From contig OY729432.1 in the NCBI GenBank assembly GCA_963422385.1, positions 3,038,001-3,102,000 on the forward strand: 64,000 nucleotides of DNA, read 5' to 3'. The translations under genes were made by a program, and so were the position numbers. This stretch comes from JAJDTQ01 sp963422385 (GTDB taxonomy: Bacteria > Desulfobacterota > Binatia > UBA9968 > JAJDTQ01). The notes under the pieces are model-generated. The model ran no database searches and had not been told where the DNA came from. It was given only the letters and a program-made list of their open reading frames with translations. Within the stretch, counting starts at the first letter, position 1. Each line of letters opens with the position of its first letter. Shown here piece by piece: positions 9,469 to 19,367 of this stretch.

Positions 9469-9954
9469 TTACACTCCGGTGTCGTTCCCGGCTTGAGGTC
9501 GAGTCAGGTTCACGTTCTTCGAAAGCATGGCTCTTTCATTGAGCCGTCCCATAATCCCGGTGCAAAGGCTTTTCCTCGACGGGCGGGAGCGGAACGTTAC
9601 TCCGAGTTCATGTGCCAGAGCTCGCAGATCAGGGACCGGCATGTTCTGGAGCTTGTCGTGGGCGACGGCGCGCTGTCCGTCATTGAACAGGACGGATAGA
9701 TCGTTGAAGACTGCGCGGGCTTCCTTCGCTGAAATCGTCGGCGTTTCGACGCGAGACGCCGTTGTCTCCATGAGCTTCTTGTTCGACACCTTGCCCTTCG
9801 GCCGCACTGGAACGTCGAAGGCCCGCTTTACGTGTCGCTCGATCCGGCTCACGGCTGACCCGATTTCCCTTACAGAACTCTTGATATCCTCGATCTCCTG
9901 GACAAGTCGTTCGAGTTCCTGCTCCTTGGTTCGAAACACAGAGCCGTTGCTCAT
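9469..9954 (-). CDS. Coiled-coil protein coupled to ParA
   Basis: 161 residues starting at ATG 9954, which overlaps the ParA stop (ATGA), so translation is coupled. Residues about 6-45 (TKEQELERLVQEIEDIKSS and on) form a heptad coiled coil. A basic linker follows. Residues about 110-150 (VPDLRALAHELGVTFRSR, LCTGIMGRLNE) look like a SAP/Rho-N-type helical DNA- or RNA-binding motif. No known family name can be given. By position it could be a ParB-like adaptor for the neighbouring ATPase. Base composition is less GC-rich than the flanking catabolic genes. Confidence 0.7.
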   Translation of the reverse strand: MSNGSVFRTKEQELERLVQEIEDIKSSVREIGSAVSRIERHVKRAFDVPVRPKGKVSNKKLMETTASRVETPTISAKEARAVFNDLSVLFNDGQRAVAHDKLQNMPVPDLRALAHELGVTFRSRPSRKSLCTGIMGRLNERAMLSKNVNLTRPQAGNDTGV

Positions 9955-10828
9955 CGCATGTACTCCACGACTTCCTGCCAAAGCTTCTGGAATGCGTCAC
10001 GCAGTTCCGTTGGAACACCTCCGGACTTGATTGCTCTCTTTACGCCAACCCGATCCGGAATCCATGACTCGAAGAATTTGGCCTTGATATCCTGTGATTG
10101 AGCAGCCTGTTTACAGACAAGTTCGACTTCTTGCATGTAGAAACTTGTTTCTTTGGTTAGCTTGCCCCGTGTCTTCGCCTTGTTCATGAACACGCCGATT
10201 CGTGGGAGAGGAAATGGTTCAATTCTCATTTTCAGGCTATTCAGAATCAGGTTTGTGCCTTTCGAGGCGAAGTAATCTGGGTTGACGGGAATAAGGACTA
10301 AATTACAGCAAGAAAGCACACTATAAGACAATAGTGTGAACGAGGGCGGGCAGTCGAATAAAATATAGCCATATTTCGGCAACTTCGGAGAATTTGTGAT
10401 TTTCCCCAGAAGCCTCCGCATGAAATCCTTGACCGCGTCCCGGTCGAAAACTTCCAGCTCCTGCCAGTAAAGATCTTCAACGGATGGAACAAAGTGAAGA
10501 TTTTCCGTCAACCGATAGATGAAATCAAAACCTACAGGAAAATCGAAGTTTTGGCCGCGGTTGGTGAATCGATCAAGGGCGTTAAAGATGGTTCGGTCCT
10601 TTTTTGTCGACGCTTCGTACCATTTCTCAAACCTCGGTTCCAAAGAGTACCCGTTCTCATTCAGGGCGATCGCTTGTGTAAGCGACATCTGAGCGTCGAG
10701 ATCGAACAGGAGGACCTTTGCCTCCGAAACTCGGACAAAACGTCTCCCAGGCACCATGTCACGGTTGTTTTCCCGACACCTCCCTTGAAATTGATTGTGG
10801 CGACCGTCTTGGGATTCTCGTTAGCCAT
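9951..10828 (-). pseudogene. ParA/MinD-type ATPase, one frameshift
   Basis: Deviant Walker-A partition ATPase. ATG 10828 has GGAGAG 7 nt upstream. The first frame gives TVATINFKGGVGKTTVTWCL (Walker A with signature Lys). The next frame continues with AKVLLFDLDAQMSLTQ (A' motif) and YGYILFDCPPSF (Walker B) to EVVEYMR. The switch lies near 10715-10745, around FRR/AKVLL, and needs only one base. With the shift repaired it is about 290 residues, normal for the family. ParA proteins move DNA or protein cargo; here it pairs with the overlapping coiled-coil gene. It is either inactivated or a consensus error. Confidence 0.85.
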
Positions 10829-10918
10829 AAGTGTCTCTCCTTGGATGTTCCAGGGAGCAAAATTCAAGCCAATCGGACGCCGCGCCTGCGGTCAGGGGTC
10901 GGGCGCTGCTACTCCACT

Positions 10919-11992
10919 TCACAGCGCGTACAGTTCCACCGGGTTGTCATAGAGGATGCGCGAGACGCTCTCGGGAGCGAGGAACTCGTGCTGGCGGAGC
11001 AATTGCAGCGCGTGAATCTCGGTGGAGGAGTCGGCGTGCCCGTAGTCCGTGCCCATCACCAGACGGTCGTCGCCCACGTATCGGATGACGTGCTCCAGGT
11101 CGTCGTTCATCTGGCAGGCGACCCAGATGTTGTTGTCCGCCAGCATGCGCTCCTTGAGCTTGCCGCCGCGCCGTTCCACACGGCGCCGGAGGTCGTTGAT
11201 GAGGTAGGGCAGCCAACCCGCGCTGAGCTCGATGATGCCCCAGCGCAGCTTCGGGAAGCGGTCGGGAAGGTTCGACATGATCAGCAGGTGGAACGCGCCG
11301 AGCCCCACGAACTTGTTGCGCTGGTAGCCGCACAGGGGCCTTCCCCAGATCCGGTCCATGTCCGGGCTGTTGGTGCCCGAGTGGATGCATACGGGCATGT
11401 CGAGGTCGCTGGCCTCCTCGTAGAGCGGGAAGAAGTCGGGGTCGTTGATCAGCCGGTTGCGGTAGTCCAGCCCGGAGATGTTCACCGCCACCGCGCCGTG
11501 GTCTCTGGCGATGCGCATCTGCCGCCGCGCTTCCGGGATGTCGCTCAGCGGCGCCACGCAGGCCCAACGGAGCCGGCCGCGGCCCCGTGAATGGATGTCG
11601 GCCATCCAGCGGTTGTAGCTGCGGCACAGCGCGGTCTCTACCGCCGGCCGGTCGGTGAGCGGGTGCACCCATAGAGTGGGAAAGAGCACCTGGATGTCGG
11701 TGCCCAGCTCGTCCATGTGCGCCACCCGGGCATCCACGTCCAGCATGTATTTCGCTTTGAGGTCCAGCGGCACGTTGCCGATGAAGGTGCCGGTGATGGC
11801 GTCGCTCCGGGTGCCGCCACCCGGCCACGGCGTGCCCACCTTGTTGTCGCCGATGACCCAGTACTTGAGCGTCTCGCCGTTCTCCAGCCTTTCGTAGACC
11901 ACCCCGGGCTTGTATTCCCGTTCGGAGGGTTCGAGGTATTCCCAAGTCTCGTCGATTTCCACCACGTGGGCGTCGGCGTCGATGATCGGCAT
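10919..11992 (-). CDS. Amidohydrolase family 2 (TIM-barrel metal-dependent hydrolase)
   Basis: 357 residues from ATG 11992, chosen for the GGGAGGG site 4-10 nt upstream. IIDADAHVVE supplies the N-terminal metal motif of the ACMSD-like amidohydrolase-2 family. HPLTDRP, the metal-binding VCIHSGTN and the C-terminal VMGTDYGHAD complete the set. Such enzymes act as decarboxylases or hydrolases on aromatic or keto acids. It is transcribed toward the ParA islet and is separated from the lipoprotein gene by about 120 bp. Substrate unknown. Confidence 0.9.
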   Translation of the reverse strand: MPIIDADAHVVEIDETWEYLEPSEREYKPGVVYERLENGETLKYWVIGDNKVGTPWPGGGTRSDAITGTFIGNVPLDLKAKYMLDVDARVAHMDELGTDIQVLFPTLWVHPLTDRPAVETALCRSYNRWMADIHSRGRGRLRWACVAPLSDIPEARRQMRIARDHGAVAVNISGLDYRNRLINDPDFFPLYEEASDLDMPVCIHSGTNSPDMDRIWGRPLCGYQRNKFVGLGAFHLLIMSNLPDRFPKLRWGIIELSAGWLPYLINDLRRRVERRGGKLKERMLADNNIWVACQMNDDLEHVIRYVGDDRLVMGTDYGHADSSTEIHALQLLRQHEFLAPESVSRILYDNPVELYAL

Positions 11993-12110
11993 GGTTCCCT
12001 CCCGGCTCGCAAGCATGGTCCCTATGGATACGTGATGTGGCGTTCAGTTCGCCACAATCGCGGGTTCCTGTCAAATTGGGAATCGGGCGACGAACATGGG
12101 GTGAAATTCG

Positions 12111-12359
12111 ATGACAACGTTTGACGCGATTCGCATGATGTGTCTCCGTGTGCTGCTGGTCTTGATGCTGGCGCTGCCCTTGGCAGGCTGCGGCGACGGG
12201 GCGGAGGAGTTGTTCGAGACGGCTCAGTTCGAGGAAGTGCAGAACAACCGGGAGCATGCGCGCAAGCTCTACAACCGCATCCTGCGCGACCACCCGGACA
12301 GCCCGTTCGCGGCCAAGGCGCGGGAGCGGCTGGCGGCGATGGAGCGGGCGGCGCGTTAG
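12111..12359 (+). CDS. Small lipoprotein with a TPR-like repeat
   Basis: 82 residues. The N-terminus MCLRVLLVLMLALPLAGC ends in a lipobox LAGC, so it should be lipidated at that Cys and anchored in an envelope membrane. The mature part (FEEVQNNREHARKLYNRILR, HPDSPFAAKARERL) is a single TPR-like helix pair, as in YbgF/BamD-type proteins. A second possible start is the in-frame ATG at residue 9. The function is likely structural or an adaptor in the envelope. Confidence 0.72.
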   Translation: MTTFDAIRMMCLRVLLVLMLALPLAGCGDGAEELFETAQFEEVQNNREHARKLYNRILRDHPDSPFAAKARERLAAMERAAR

Positions 12360-12430
12360 CGTTCGATCAGGCTATTGTAGGCCCATCCGCCTGGGAGTAT
12401 ACCTGGATGCAGTCACATGGGAGTGGTCTC

Positions 12431-12952
12431 ATGAAACGAGTTTCCATCACGTTTCCGGTTGTGGTCACGCTGGCGCTGTGGATGGCCCCGGTGTGGGCGG
12501 GCACGGCGTCACCCGATGCGCTGTTGTCCAGTGCCGACCGACGCTATCAGGAACAGACGGTTCAGAACGCCCTCGAGTTCAACAGAACCGGCCAGGCCGG
12601 GATCTGGGAGAACGCGGCGACCGGCCACCGCGGCCGCGTCACGCCGACGCTCACCTACCGCAATGCGGCGGGCCAGGATTGCCGCAAGTTCGAACGTGAG
12701 CTCACAATTGACGGCAGGCGGGCCAAGGTTTGGAGCACGCGCTGCCGCACGCCGGCCGGGACTTGGCTCGAGCCGTTCGCGCCAAGGCCGGTGTACGGCC
12801 GCAGGCACGACTACGATCACCACCACTACCTCCATTATCGTCCCTATCCGTACTGGCCGGTGTCCTTCCACCTGTTCTACGAGATCGGCCGTCACCACTA
12901 CAAGGTCGGCCGTCACCGGCGTCACCACCGTCACCGTCATCACCGGCGTTAG
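12431..12952 (+). CDS. 17 kDa surface-antigen-type protein with a His-rich tail
   Basis: 173 residues from ATG 12431 (GGGAG 8 nt upstream). A signal peptide runs to about VWAG. The segment ALEFNRTGQAGIWENAATG, then RVTPTLTYRNAAGQDCRKFE and CRTPAGTW, matches the C-terminal domain of the 17 kDa/RT0821 surface antigen family. The last ~55 residues are extremely rich in His, Tyr and Arg (HDYDHHHYLHYRPYPYWP, HRRHHRHRHHRR), which is not part of the usual domain and could bind metal or nucleic acid. An exported outer-envelope protein. Confidence 0.8.
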   Translation: MKRVSITFPVVVTLALWMAPVWAGTASPDALLSSADRRYQEQTVQNALEFNRTGQAGIWENAATGHRGRVTPTLTYRNAAGQDCRKFERELTIDGRRAKVWSTRCRTPAGTWLEPFAPRPVYGRRHDYDHHHYLHYRPYPYWPVSFHLFYEIGRHHYKVGRHRRHHRHRHHRR

Positions 12953-12983
12953 CGCCGCCAGGCACCGTGTGCGAAAGGGAGCT

Positions 12984-13625
12984 TCAAGGACGGGAATCGT
13001 CGCTGCGGTTTCCCAGGACGGCGTAGAGCGGATCTCCGGCGCCGCCCTCGGGGATCGGCCTCAGCGACCGCACGCGCTCCCAATTGCCGGCTTCGGTGAG
13101 GTAGGACTCCACGAGATGTTGTTGTCCCGGACCGGTCAGACGGTGCCAGATGGCCACCGCCTTGGTGGGGAAGCAGCGGTTGGAAAAAGTGATGACGAGC
13201 GGTCCGCCCGGCGTCAGCACGCGCCCGATGTCGCGGATCACCTGCACAGGCTTCACCAGATAGTCCACGGAAACACAGATGCAGGCGGCACCGAACTCGC
13301 TGTCGGCGTAGGGCAGTGTGGGGCGGTCGTTGAGGTTGTGCACGGTGTAGGCGTGGAGCCGGGGATTGGCCTTTAACTCCGCCTCGTTCATGCCCAGCCC
13401 CACGACTTTCCCGAAGGTCATCTCCGGGGGCAGGTGGCTGATCCAACTGCTCATGAGATCGAGGACCGCGCCGCCGGCCGGCAGCGTTTCCCGGTAGAGC
13501 TGGGTGACCTCGGCGATGGCGCGGTCGTCGATATGGGTCACCAGCCGGGGCTCTTCGTAGAACTCCTCGTCCGGGGACTCGTCCATGCGGGCGAACGCCT
13601 GTGGCGGTAGCGCCTGGGTGATCAT
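12984..13625 (-). CDS. SAM-dependent methyltransferase-like protein
   Basis: 213 residues. GGAVLDLMSSWISHLP replaces the classic glycine-rich SAM motif I, followed by VVGLGMNEAEL (motif II acid) and RVLTPGGPLVITFSNR (post-motif region). This is the class I fold in a subfamily where motif I lacks the usual GxGxG. An alternative start is ATG at residue 14 (MDESPDEEFYEEP), which matches how the core begins. The substrate is unknown. The gene is convergent with the surface antigen gene. Confidence 0.75.
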   Translation of the reverse strand: MITQALPPQAFARMDESPDEEFYEEPRLVTHIDDRAIAEVTQLYRETLPAGGAVLDLMSSWISHLPPEMTFGKVVGLGMNEAELKANPRLHAYTVHNLNDRPTLPYADSEFGAACICVSVDYLVKPVQVIRDIGRVLTPGGPLVITFSNRCFPTKAVAIWHRLTGPGQQHLVESYLTEAGNWERVRSLRPIPEGGAGDPLYAVLGNRSDDSRP

Positions 13626-13656
13626 GTTATAGGGACACTCTGATCGATTGCATGGG

Positions 13657-13704
13657 ACCCTTCGACTTCGCTCGGCTGCGCCTCGCTACGCTCAGGGTGA
13701 ACGG
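13657..13704. repeat. Dispersed GC-rich intergenic repeat (CTTCGACTTCGCT type)
   Basis: CCCTTCGACTTCGCTCGG followed by CTCGCTACGCTCAGGGTGAA. The same words recur at 45396-45424, inverted at 45526-45563, and in part near 34908-34926. It is non-coding and lies between divergent genes, so a mobile palindromic-repeat family is likely. Confidence 0.6.
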
Positions 13705-13810
13705 GCAAGGTTCGCGGCAGCCGTCGGCGTCCGGCGGTCTTTCAACGGTCTTCGGTCGTGTATGGTAGGGTTGCCGTTCCAGGTTTACAAACCCGGCGGC
13801 GGGAGGGTTC

Positions 13811-15496
<1,686 letters not shown>

Positions 15497-15507
15497 GCCG
15501 AACCACG

Positions 15508-15535
15508 GCAGGGGCGGGTTTGAACCCGCCCCTGC
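15508..15535. terminator. Perfect GC palindrome between convergent genes (REP-like, possible bidirectional terminator)
   Basis: GCAGGGGCGGGTT-TG-AACCCGCCCCTGC, 13-bp perfect arms with a 2-nt loop, between ettA and the convergent GMC gene. No T-run follows, so termination is plausible but unproven. It belongs to a family also seen at 35769, 48669 and 60361. Confidence 0.65.
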
Positions 15536-15565
15536 ACCTTGTCGTCGCGTCTTGCCGTCAACCGG

Positions 15566-17083
15566 CTACCCGCCGGCCTCCTTGACGAAATCCGACAACC
15601 TCTCGCCGATCATGATGCAGGAGACGTTGGTGTTGGCGTGCACCACCGTGGGCATGATGGAGGCGTCGGCCACCCACAGGTTGTCCATGCCGTGCACCCG
15701 GAGCGTCTGATCCACCACCGCCTCGCTGTTGGACGCCGGGCCCATGAGGCAGGTGCCGACGCCGTGGTGGTAGCTGTCGTAGGTGGCTCGGGCGAACTGC
15801 GCCCAGTCCTCGCCGGGGCCGGGCGTAAGCAAGTCACCGTAGAGCTCTCTCATGGCCGGGGTCTCGGTGACCTCCTTGATGAACGCCATGGCCGTGGTCA
15901 TGGCGTCGAGGTCCCGGGAGTCCTCCAGCATGGCGGACTCGATGACGGGCAGCTCCCGGGGATCGCTGCTCCGGAGGTAGATGCGGCCGCGGTTCATCTG
16001 TTCCAGCAGGGACGCCGACAGCGGGATGGTGGGCTTGATGCCTTCTATCCGGGTCGGCGGCCGCAGCGAGATGTGGAAGTTGGAGCAGTCGCGGTCCGCG
16101 TGGCTCTTGTAGAGGTAGCGGATGCGCGGAATGATCCAGTCCGCGTCGAACTCCTCCTTGCACTCGAAGGTCATGAAGACCACCGCGTGGTCCTGGTAGT
16201 TCCGACCCATTCCGGGCATGTCCTTGACCACCGGGATGCCGAGTTGCCGAAGGTCGGCGGCGCGGCCGATGCCGGACAGCATGAGGATCTGGGCCGTGTG
16301 ATAGACCCCGGCGCTCACCACCACGTGCCCGCCGGAAACGGTTTCCTGCCGGCCGTCCTTTTCGTAGCGCACCGCGTTCACCCGGTTGCCGGAGACGTCA
16401 AGGCCGGTGACCTGGGCCTCGGACACGATGGCAAGGTTGGCCCGGTCCCGCGCCGGGTCCAGATAGGCCACCACCGTGGACTGTCGCTTGCCGTCCTTGA
16501 TGCTGAAGGGCGGGTGCCCGACGCCTTCCGGGTCGGGGATGTTGGTGTCCTCCAGCAGTGGCAGGCCCTTTTGCCGGCCGGCCTCGATGAACGCCCGGAC
16601 CGGGTCTGCGGTGCCGGGGGTTTCAAAGGTGAAGGGACGCTTGACGTAGAGCGGGCCGTCGTTGCCGTGGAGCGGACTGTCCGGGAAGTCCTGGTCCGAT
16701 TCCAGCCGTTTCAGGATCGGCAGCACCTTCTCCCAGGACCAGTCCGGGTTGCCGGCGGCGACCCAGTTGTCCATGTCGGCCTTCATGGGGCGGGGCGCGG
16801 CCATGACGTTCACCGACGAGCCGCCGCCCATGATCCTTCCGGCGAGCTTGTAGCAGGTGCTGCCGTCCAGGTCCCGCGGGCTCGGATACATCATCAGGTA
16901 GTCGGTCTCCATCAGCAGGCGGATCTGGTTCCTGGCCTCGGCCACCATTTCGGGAATGGGCCGGGGGTCCGGCCCCGCCTCCAGCAACAGCACCTTGCGC
17001 CCCGGATCCTCCGAGAGGCGGCTGGCGGCGGCGCAACCCGCGGAGCCTCCGCCGATGATGATGACGTCGTAGTGTTCGGCCAT
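15566..17083 (-). CDS. GMC-family FAD-dependent oxidoreductase (choline dehydrogenase-like)
   Basis: 505 residues. The N-terminal FAD motif YDVIIIGGGSAGCAAA, the GMC signature GRIMGGGSSVNVM and the second signature VVVSAGVYHTAQILMLSGIG are clear. C-terminal YDSYHHGVGTCLMG supplies the catalytic His, and VADASIMPTVVHANTN the last FAD-binding element. It oxidises an alcohol or a related group. It lies 31 nt downstream of the CoxG-like gene in the same direction, so an operon is likely. Substrate not identifiable. Confidence 0.94.
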   Translation of the reverse strand: MAEHYDVIIIGGGSAGCAAASRLSEDPGRKVLLLEAGPDPRPIPEMVAEARNQIRLLMETDYLMMYPSPRDLDGSTCYKLAGRIMGGGSSVNVMAAPRPMKADMDNWVAAGNPDWSWEKVLPILKRLESDQDFPDSPLHGNDGPLYVKRPFTFETPGTADPVRAFIEAGRQKGLPLLEDTNIPDPEGVGHPPFSIKDGKRQSTVVAYLDPARDRANLAIVSEAQVTGLDVSGNRVNAVRYEKDGRQETVSGGHVVVSAGVYHTAQILMLSGIGRAADLRQLGIPVVKDMPGMGRNYQDHAVVFMTFECKEEFDADWIIPRIRYLYKSHADRDCSNFHISLRPPTRIEGIKPTIPLSASLLEQMNRGRIYLRSSDPRELPVIESAMLEDSRDLDAMTTAMAFIKEVTETPAMRELYGDLLTPGPGEDWAQFARATYDSYHHGVGTCLMGPASNSEAVVDQTLRVHGMDNLWVADASIMPTVVHANTNVSCIMIGERLSDFVKEAGG

Positions 17084-17114
17084 GGGATATGCCCTTTCGT
17101 AGTTCGCCCGCGTT

Positions 17115-17576
17115 TCAGGCCTTGGCGGCCTCGGCGTCCAGCGCCTTGGTCAGGCGCTTCCTGAACTCTTCCAGGATGAGCGAGGTGGTGGCGCGCAGGA
17201 TCATGTCGCCGACGATGGCCAGGCGTCCCTTGATCTCCACCTGCGCCTTGTACTTGAGCTCGGTGCAGTTCCCCCGGGGCTCTTCCATGCGGGCGTTCAC
17301 GCCGGCGATCACCGTGCTCCTGGTCACGGAGTCGTTTCCTTCGATCTTCACGGTGAGGGCTTCCTTGGGATTGCTGTCGGTGATGGTGGAACGGAAGTTG
17401 AATTTCCCCGACATGGGCCCCACCTTGGCGCTAATGACGCCGTCGAAGGTAGCGTCGTCGATCTGGTCGATGGAATCGAGCCCCGGCATGCAGGACGAGA
17501 ACTTCCCGATGTCGAGCACGAAGTCCCACACGGCGTCTCTCGGATGTTCTACGGTAATGGTGCCCTCGAAATTCAT
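17115..17576 (-). CDS. CoxG-like SRPBCC protein (carbon monoxide dehydrogenase subunit G family)
   Basis: 153 residues beginning MNFEGTITVEHPRDAVWDFV and continuing with FSSCMPGLDSIDQ, typical of CoxG/START-fold proteins. The C-terminal helix LILEEFRKRLTKALDAEAA could associate with the membrane, as in CoxG, which recruits CO dehydrogenase or quinone to the membrane. No cox genes are adjacent. The co-oriented GMC oxidoreductase suggests it serves electron transfer from that enzyme (inference). Confidence 0.88.
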   Translation of the reverse strand: MNFEGTITVEHPRDAVWDFVLDIGKFSSCMPGLDSIDQIDDATFDGVISAKVGPMSGKFNFRSTITDSNPKEALTVKIEGNDSVTRSTVIAGVNARMEEPRGNCTELKYKAQVEIKGRLAIVGDMILRATTSLILEEFRKRLTKALDAEAAKA

Positions 17577-17699
17577 GGCGGCTCCCGGCGGCGAGGTTGA
17601 GTTGGGAGGGTATAGCGGTTTCGGTTGTCTCCATCAACCTACGCCTGGGTGCAACGGCAGATCCGTCGTGGGTGCGAAAACAGCCGCCGATGCACCGAA

Positions 17700-17730
17700 A
17701 CGTCATTCCCGCGAAAGCGAAGATCCAGGA
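17700..17730. repeat. Fragment of a dispersed GTCATTCCCGCGAAAGCG repeat
   Basis: The word CGTCATTCCCGCGAAAGCG followed by AGATCCAGG is a common short dispersed repeat in GC-rich genomes. A related fragment (CCGTCATCCCGACTTGATCC) lies at 58089-58108. It occupies part of the 218-bp gap between the divergent CoxG-like and EamA genes. Confidence 0.35.
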
Positions 17731-17794
17731 GGAGGGGGGTGGGTGTCCCATCCGGTTGGTTACGAGTTCCTCCGGCGTGCTACAACCAGCCGTT

Positions 17795-18685
17795 ATGGAC
17801 GTCGCCATCGTCTATGCCTTGGGTACGGCGTTCTTCCTGGCGTTGAGGGACATCTTCGGTCGCATGGCCCTGCGTGACATCGATCCGGTGCTGGGCACGG
17901 CGGCCACGGCGTTCACCGGTCTGGTGGTGTTGACGTGCGCGGCCTTTCTGAACGCCGACCTTCAGGCGGGCTGGCCGGGCTGGGGCCGGCCGTTGTTCAT
18001 GATCGGGCTGGCCGGAATCCTCCGCATCACCGTCGGCCGCACCACGTTGTTCACCGCCATCCGGTACATCGGCGCGGCGCGTGGGAGCAGCTTCAGCGCC
18101 ACCAACGTGTTCTTCGCCATGTTTCTCGGTGTCTTCTTTCTGGAGGAGGATCTGACCGTTACGCTTGCGGCCGCCGCGGTCCTGGTGGTGGGGGGCTGCG
18201 TGCTGGTGGCCATGAGCCGCGCCCAGGGGGTCGCCACGGAAACGTGGACCCGGTACGCGGCCGGCATGGCCCTGGCCCTGAGCAGCGCCCTTGCCATGGC
18301 CCTGTCCGCGGCCCTGACCCGGCTGGTGGTGCACGAGTTCTCGTCGCCCCTGGGGGCCAACTTCTACGCCAGCGCCATCGCGCTGCCGAGCTTCCTGCCC
18401 GCCATCTGGAACCGGCCGCTGCGCAGCGTCGCGGACTGGCCGGCCCGGAGTTGGAGCTACGTCTGGCTGGTGGGCCTGGTATCCGCCATCGGCACCACTT
18501 GCGGCTACTTCGCGCTCAGGTACGCGCCCGTGGTGGTGGTGCAGCCCATCGCGCAGTCGCGGCCGCTCTTCGTGCTGCTGGTATCCTGGATCTTTCCGCA
18601 GGCCCATGAGTCGATCAATTGGAAGGTCACGGCCGGCGCTCTCACCGTCGTGCTCGGCACGGCTTTGCTTATCCTGGTGGAATAA
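17795..18685 (+). CDS. EamA/DMT-superfamily transporter
   Basis: 296 residues with about ten hydrophobic helices in two EamA repeats (residues ~1-140 and ~150-296). Typical features are the opening VYALGTAFFLALRDIFGRMA and the end-of-repeat GTTCGYFALRYAPVVVVQPI. It is an inner-membrane exporter or importer of small metabolites; specificity cannot be read. ATG 17795 is chosen as the start of the first helix; the longer upstream frame is not family-like. Confidence 0.88.
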   Translation: MDVAIVYALGTAFFLALRDIFGRMALRDIDPVLGTAATAFTGLVVLTCAAFLNADLQAGWPGWGRPLFMIGLAGILRITVGRTTLFTAIRYIGAARGSSFSATNVFFAMFLGVFFLEEDLTVTLAAAAVLVVGGCVLVAMSRAQGVATETWTRYAAGMALALSSALAMALSAALTRLVVHEFSSPLGANFYASAIALPSFLPAIWNRPLRSVADWPARSWSYVWLVGLVSAIGTTCGYFALRYAPVVVVQPIAQSRPLFVLLVSWIFPQAHESINWKVTAGALTVVLGTALLILVE

Positions 18686-18725
18686 GGAAATCGGGGTTGG
18701 AGTGACAGTGAGTCGGAGACGGGGC

Positions 18726-19064
18726 TTACACGAAGCCGAACACACGAGCGATGACGGAGAGCAAGAGAAGGAATTGAAGGCCGACGATCCATTTGACGGA
18801 CGTGATCTCCGATTTTACGGCTTCGATCTTGCCTTCGAGTCTGCCTTCGAGCGCCTTGATCTCGCCTTCGATCTCGGTTTTTACCAAGGCGAGGTCGGCT
18901 TTTACCAAGGCGAGGTCGGCTTTCGTGGCGAGTTGCTCAAAGTTGGCCGTGCTGGCCTTGCGTATGTTTTCGGCGGTGGCTTCGGCCACTTGCCGGTCCA
19001 TGCCCGCCGCTTCCAATTCGCGGGTGGCTTCAAGGGTGTCGAAGGAAGCGGCGTTTTTTACCAT
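18726..19064 (-). CDS. DUF1640/CCDC90-like coiled-coil protein with a C-terminal membrane anchor
   Basis: 112 residues. FDTLEATRELEAAGMDRQVAEATAE is the DUF1640 opening. A coiled coil (residues ~45-85) includes the duplicated heptad KADLALV-KADLALV. The end (WIVGLQFLLLLSVIARVFGFV) is a single membrane helix with the coil on the opposite side. The family resembles the bacterial relatives of mitochondrial MCUR1/CCDC90; its bacterial role is unknown. Convergent with the EamA gene. Confidence 0.75.
   Translation of the reverse strand: MVKNAASFDTLEATRELEAAGMDRQVAEATAENIRKASTANFEQLATKADLALVKADLALVKTEIEGEIKALEGRLEGKIEAVKSEITSVKWIVGLQFLLLLSVIARVFGFV
18880..18921. repeat. Perfect 21-nt tandem duplication inside the DUF1640 gene
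   Basis: Two identical 21-nt units (TTTACCAAGGCGAGGTCGGC plus T) are adjacent and in frame, encoding the repeated heptad KADLALV. Exact identity points to a recent expansion that lengthens the coiled coil by one heptad pair. Confidence 0.9.
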
Positions 19065-19173
19065 GGGTCAACGATAGTCGGAAGGCACGAAAAAAGCAAG
19101 ATTGAGAGACCTTTGCATGGCGTGCAAGGGAGTTTTGCGGTGGAGTCGTTGCGGCCACGGGCGCGGTTCACTG

Positions 19174-19331
19174 GTGTCGCGTCCGGTAAATTCGCAAGAT
19201 AATTGACTGGTCTTTTTGCCGTCGGCTGCGTTGCTCTTCCTCGCGTGGTATTGGCCACTGCTCTTCATCGCGCCTTGCCGACAACAAGAAATCCTGCGCA
19301 TCTTGTCTTGCGAATTTACGGGACACGACAC
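19174..19331. mobile_element. MITE copy 1 (~158 bp, terminal inverted repeats)
   Basis: The ends GTGTCGCGTCCGGTAAATTC and, on the other strand, GTGTCGTGTCCCGTAAATTC form ~26-bp inverted repeats with two mismatches. The interior (GGTCTTTTTGCCGTCGGCTG, GTGGTATTGGCCACTGCTC, AATCCTGCGCATCTT) recurs in a second copy at 19792-19950. No ORF is inside. It lies between the DUF1640 gene and msrB, about 37 bp upstream of the msrB start. No clear target duplication was seen. Confidence 0.75.
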
Positions 19332-19367
19332 TAGACTGATGCGAGTACAAGAGGAGTACAACGCTCG

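Noticed and set aside
17115..17576. CO oxidation operon suggested by a CoxG-like gene
   Set aside because: No coxL/M/S is adjacent, and the CoxL-like protein at 50119 has the AYRGAGR motif rather than the CO dehydrogenase active-site loop.
18880..18921. CRISPR-like or regulatory tandem repeat
   Set aside because: Only two copies, in frame inside a gene, with no spacers.
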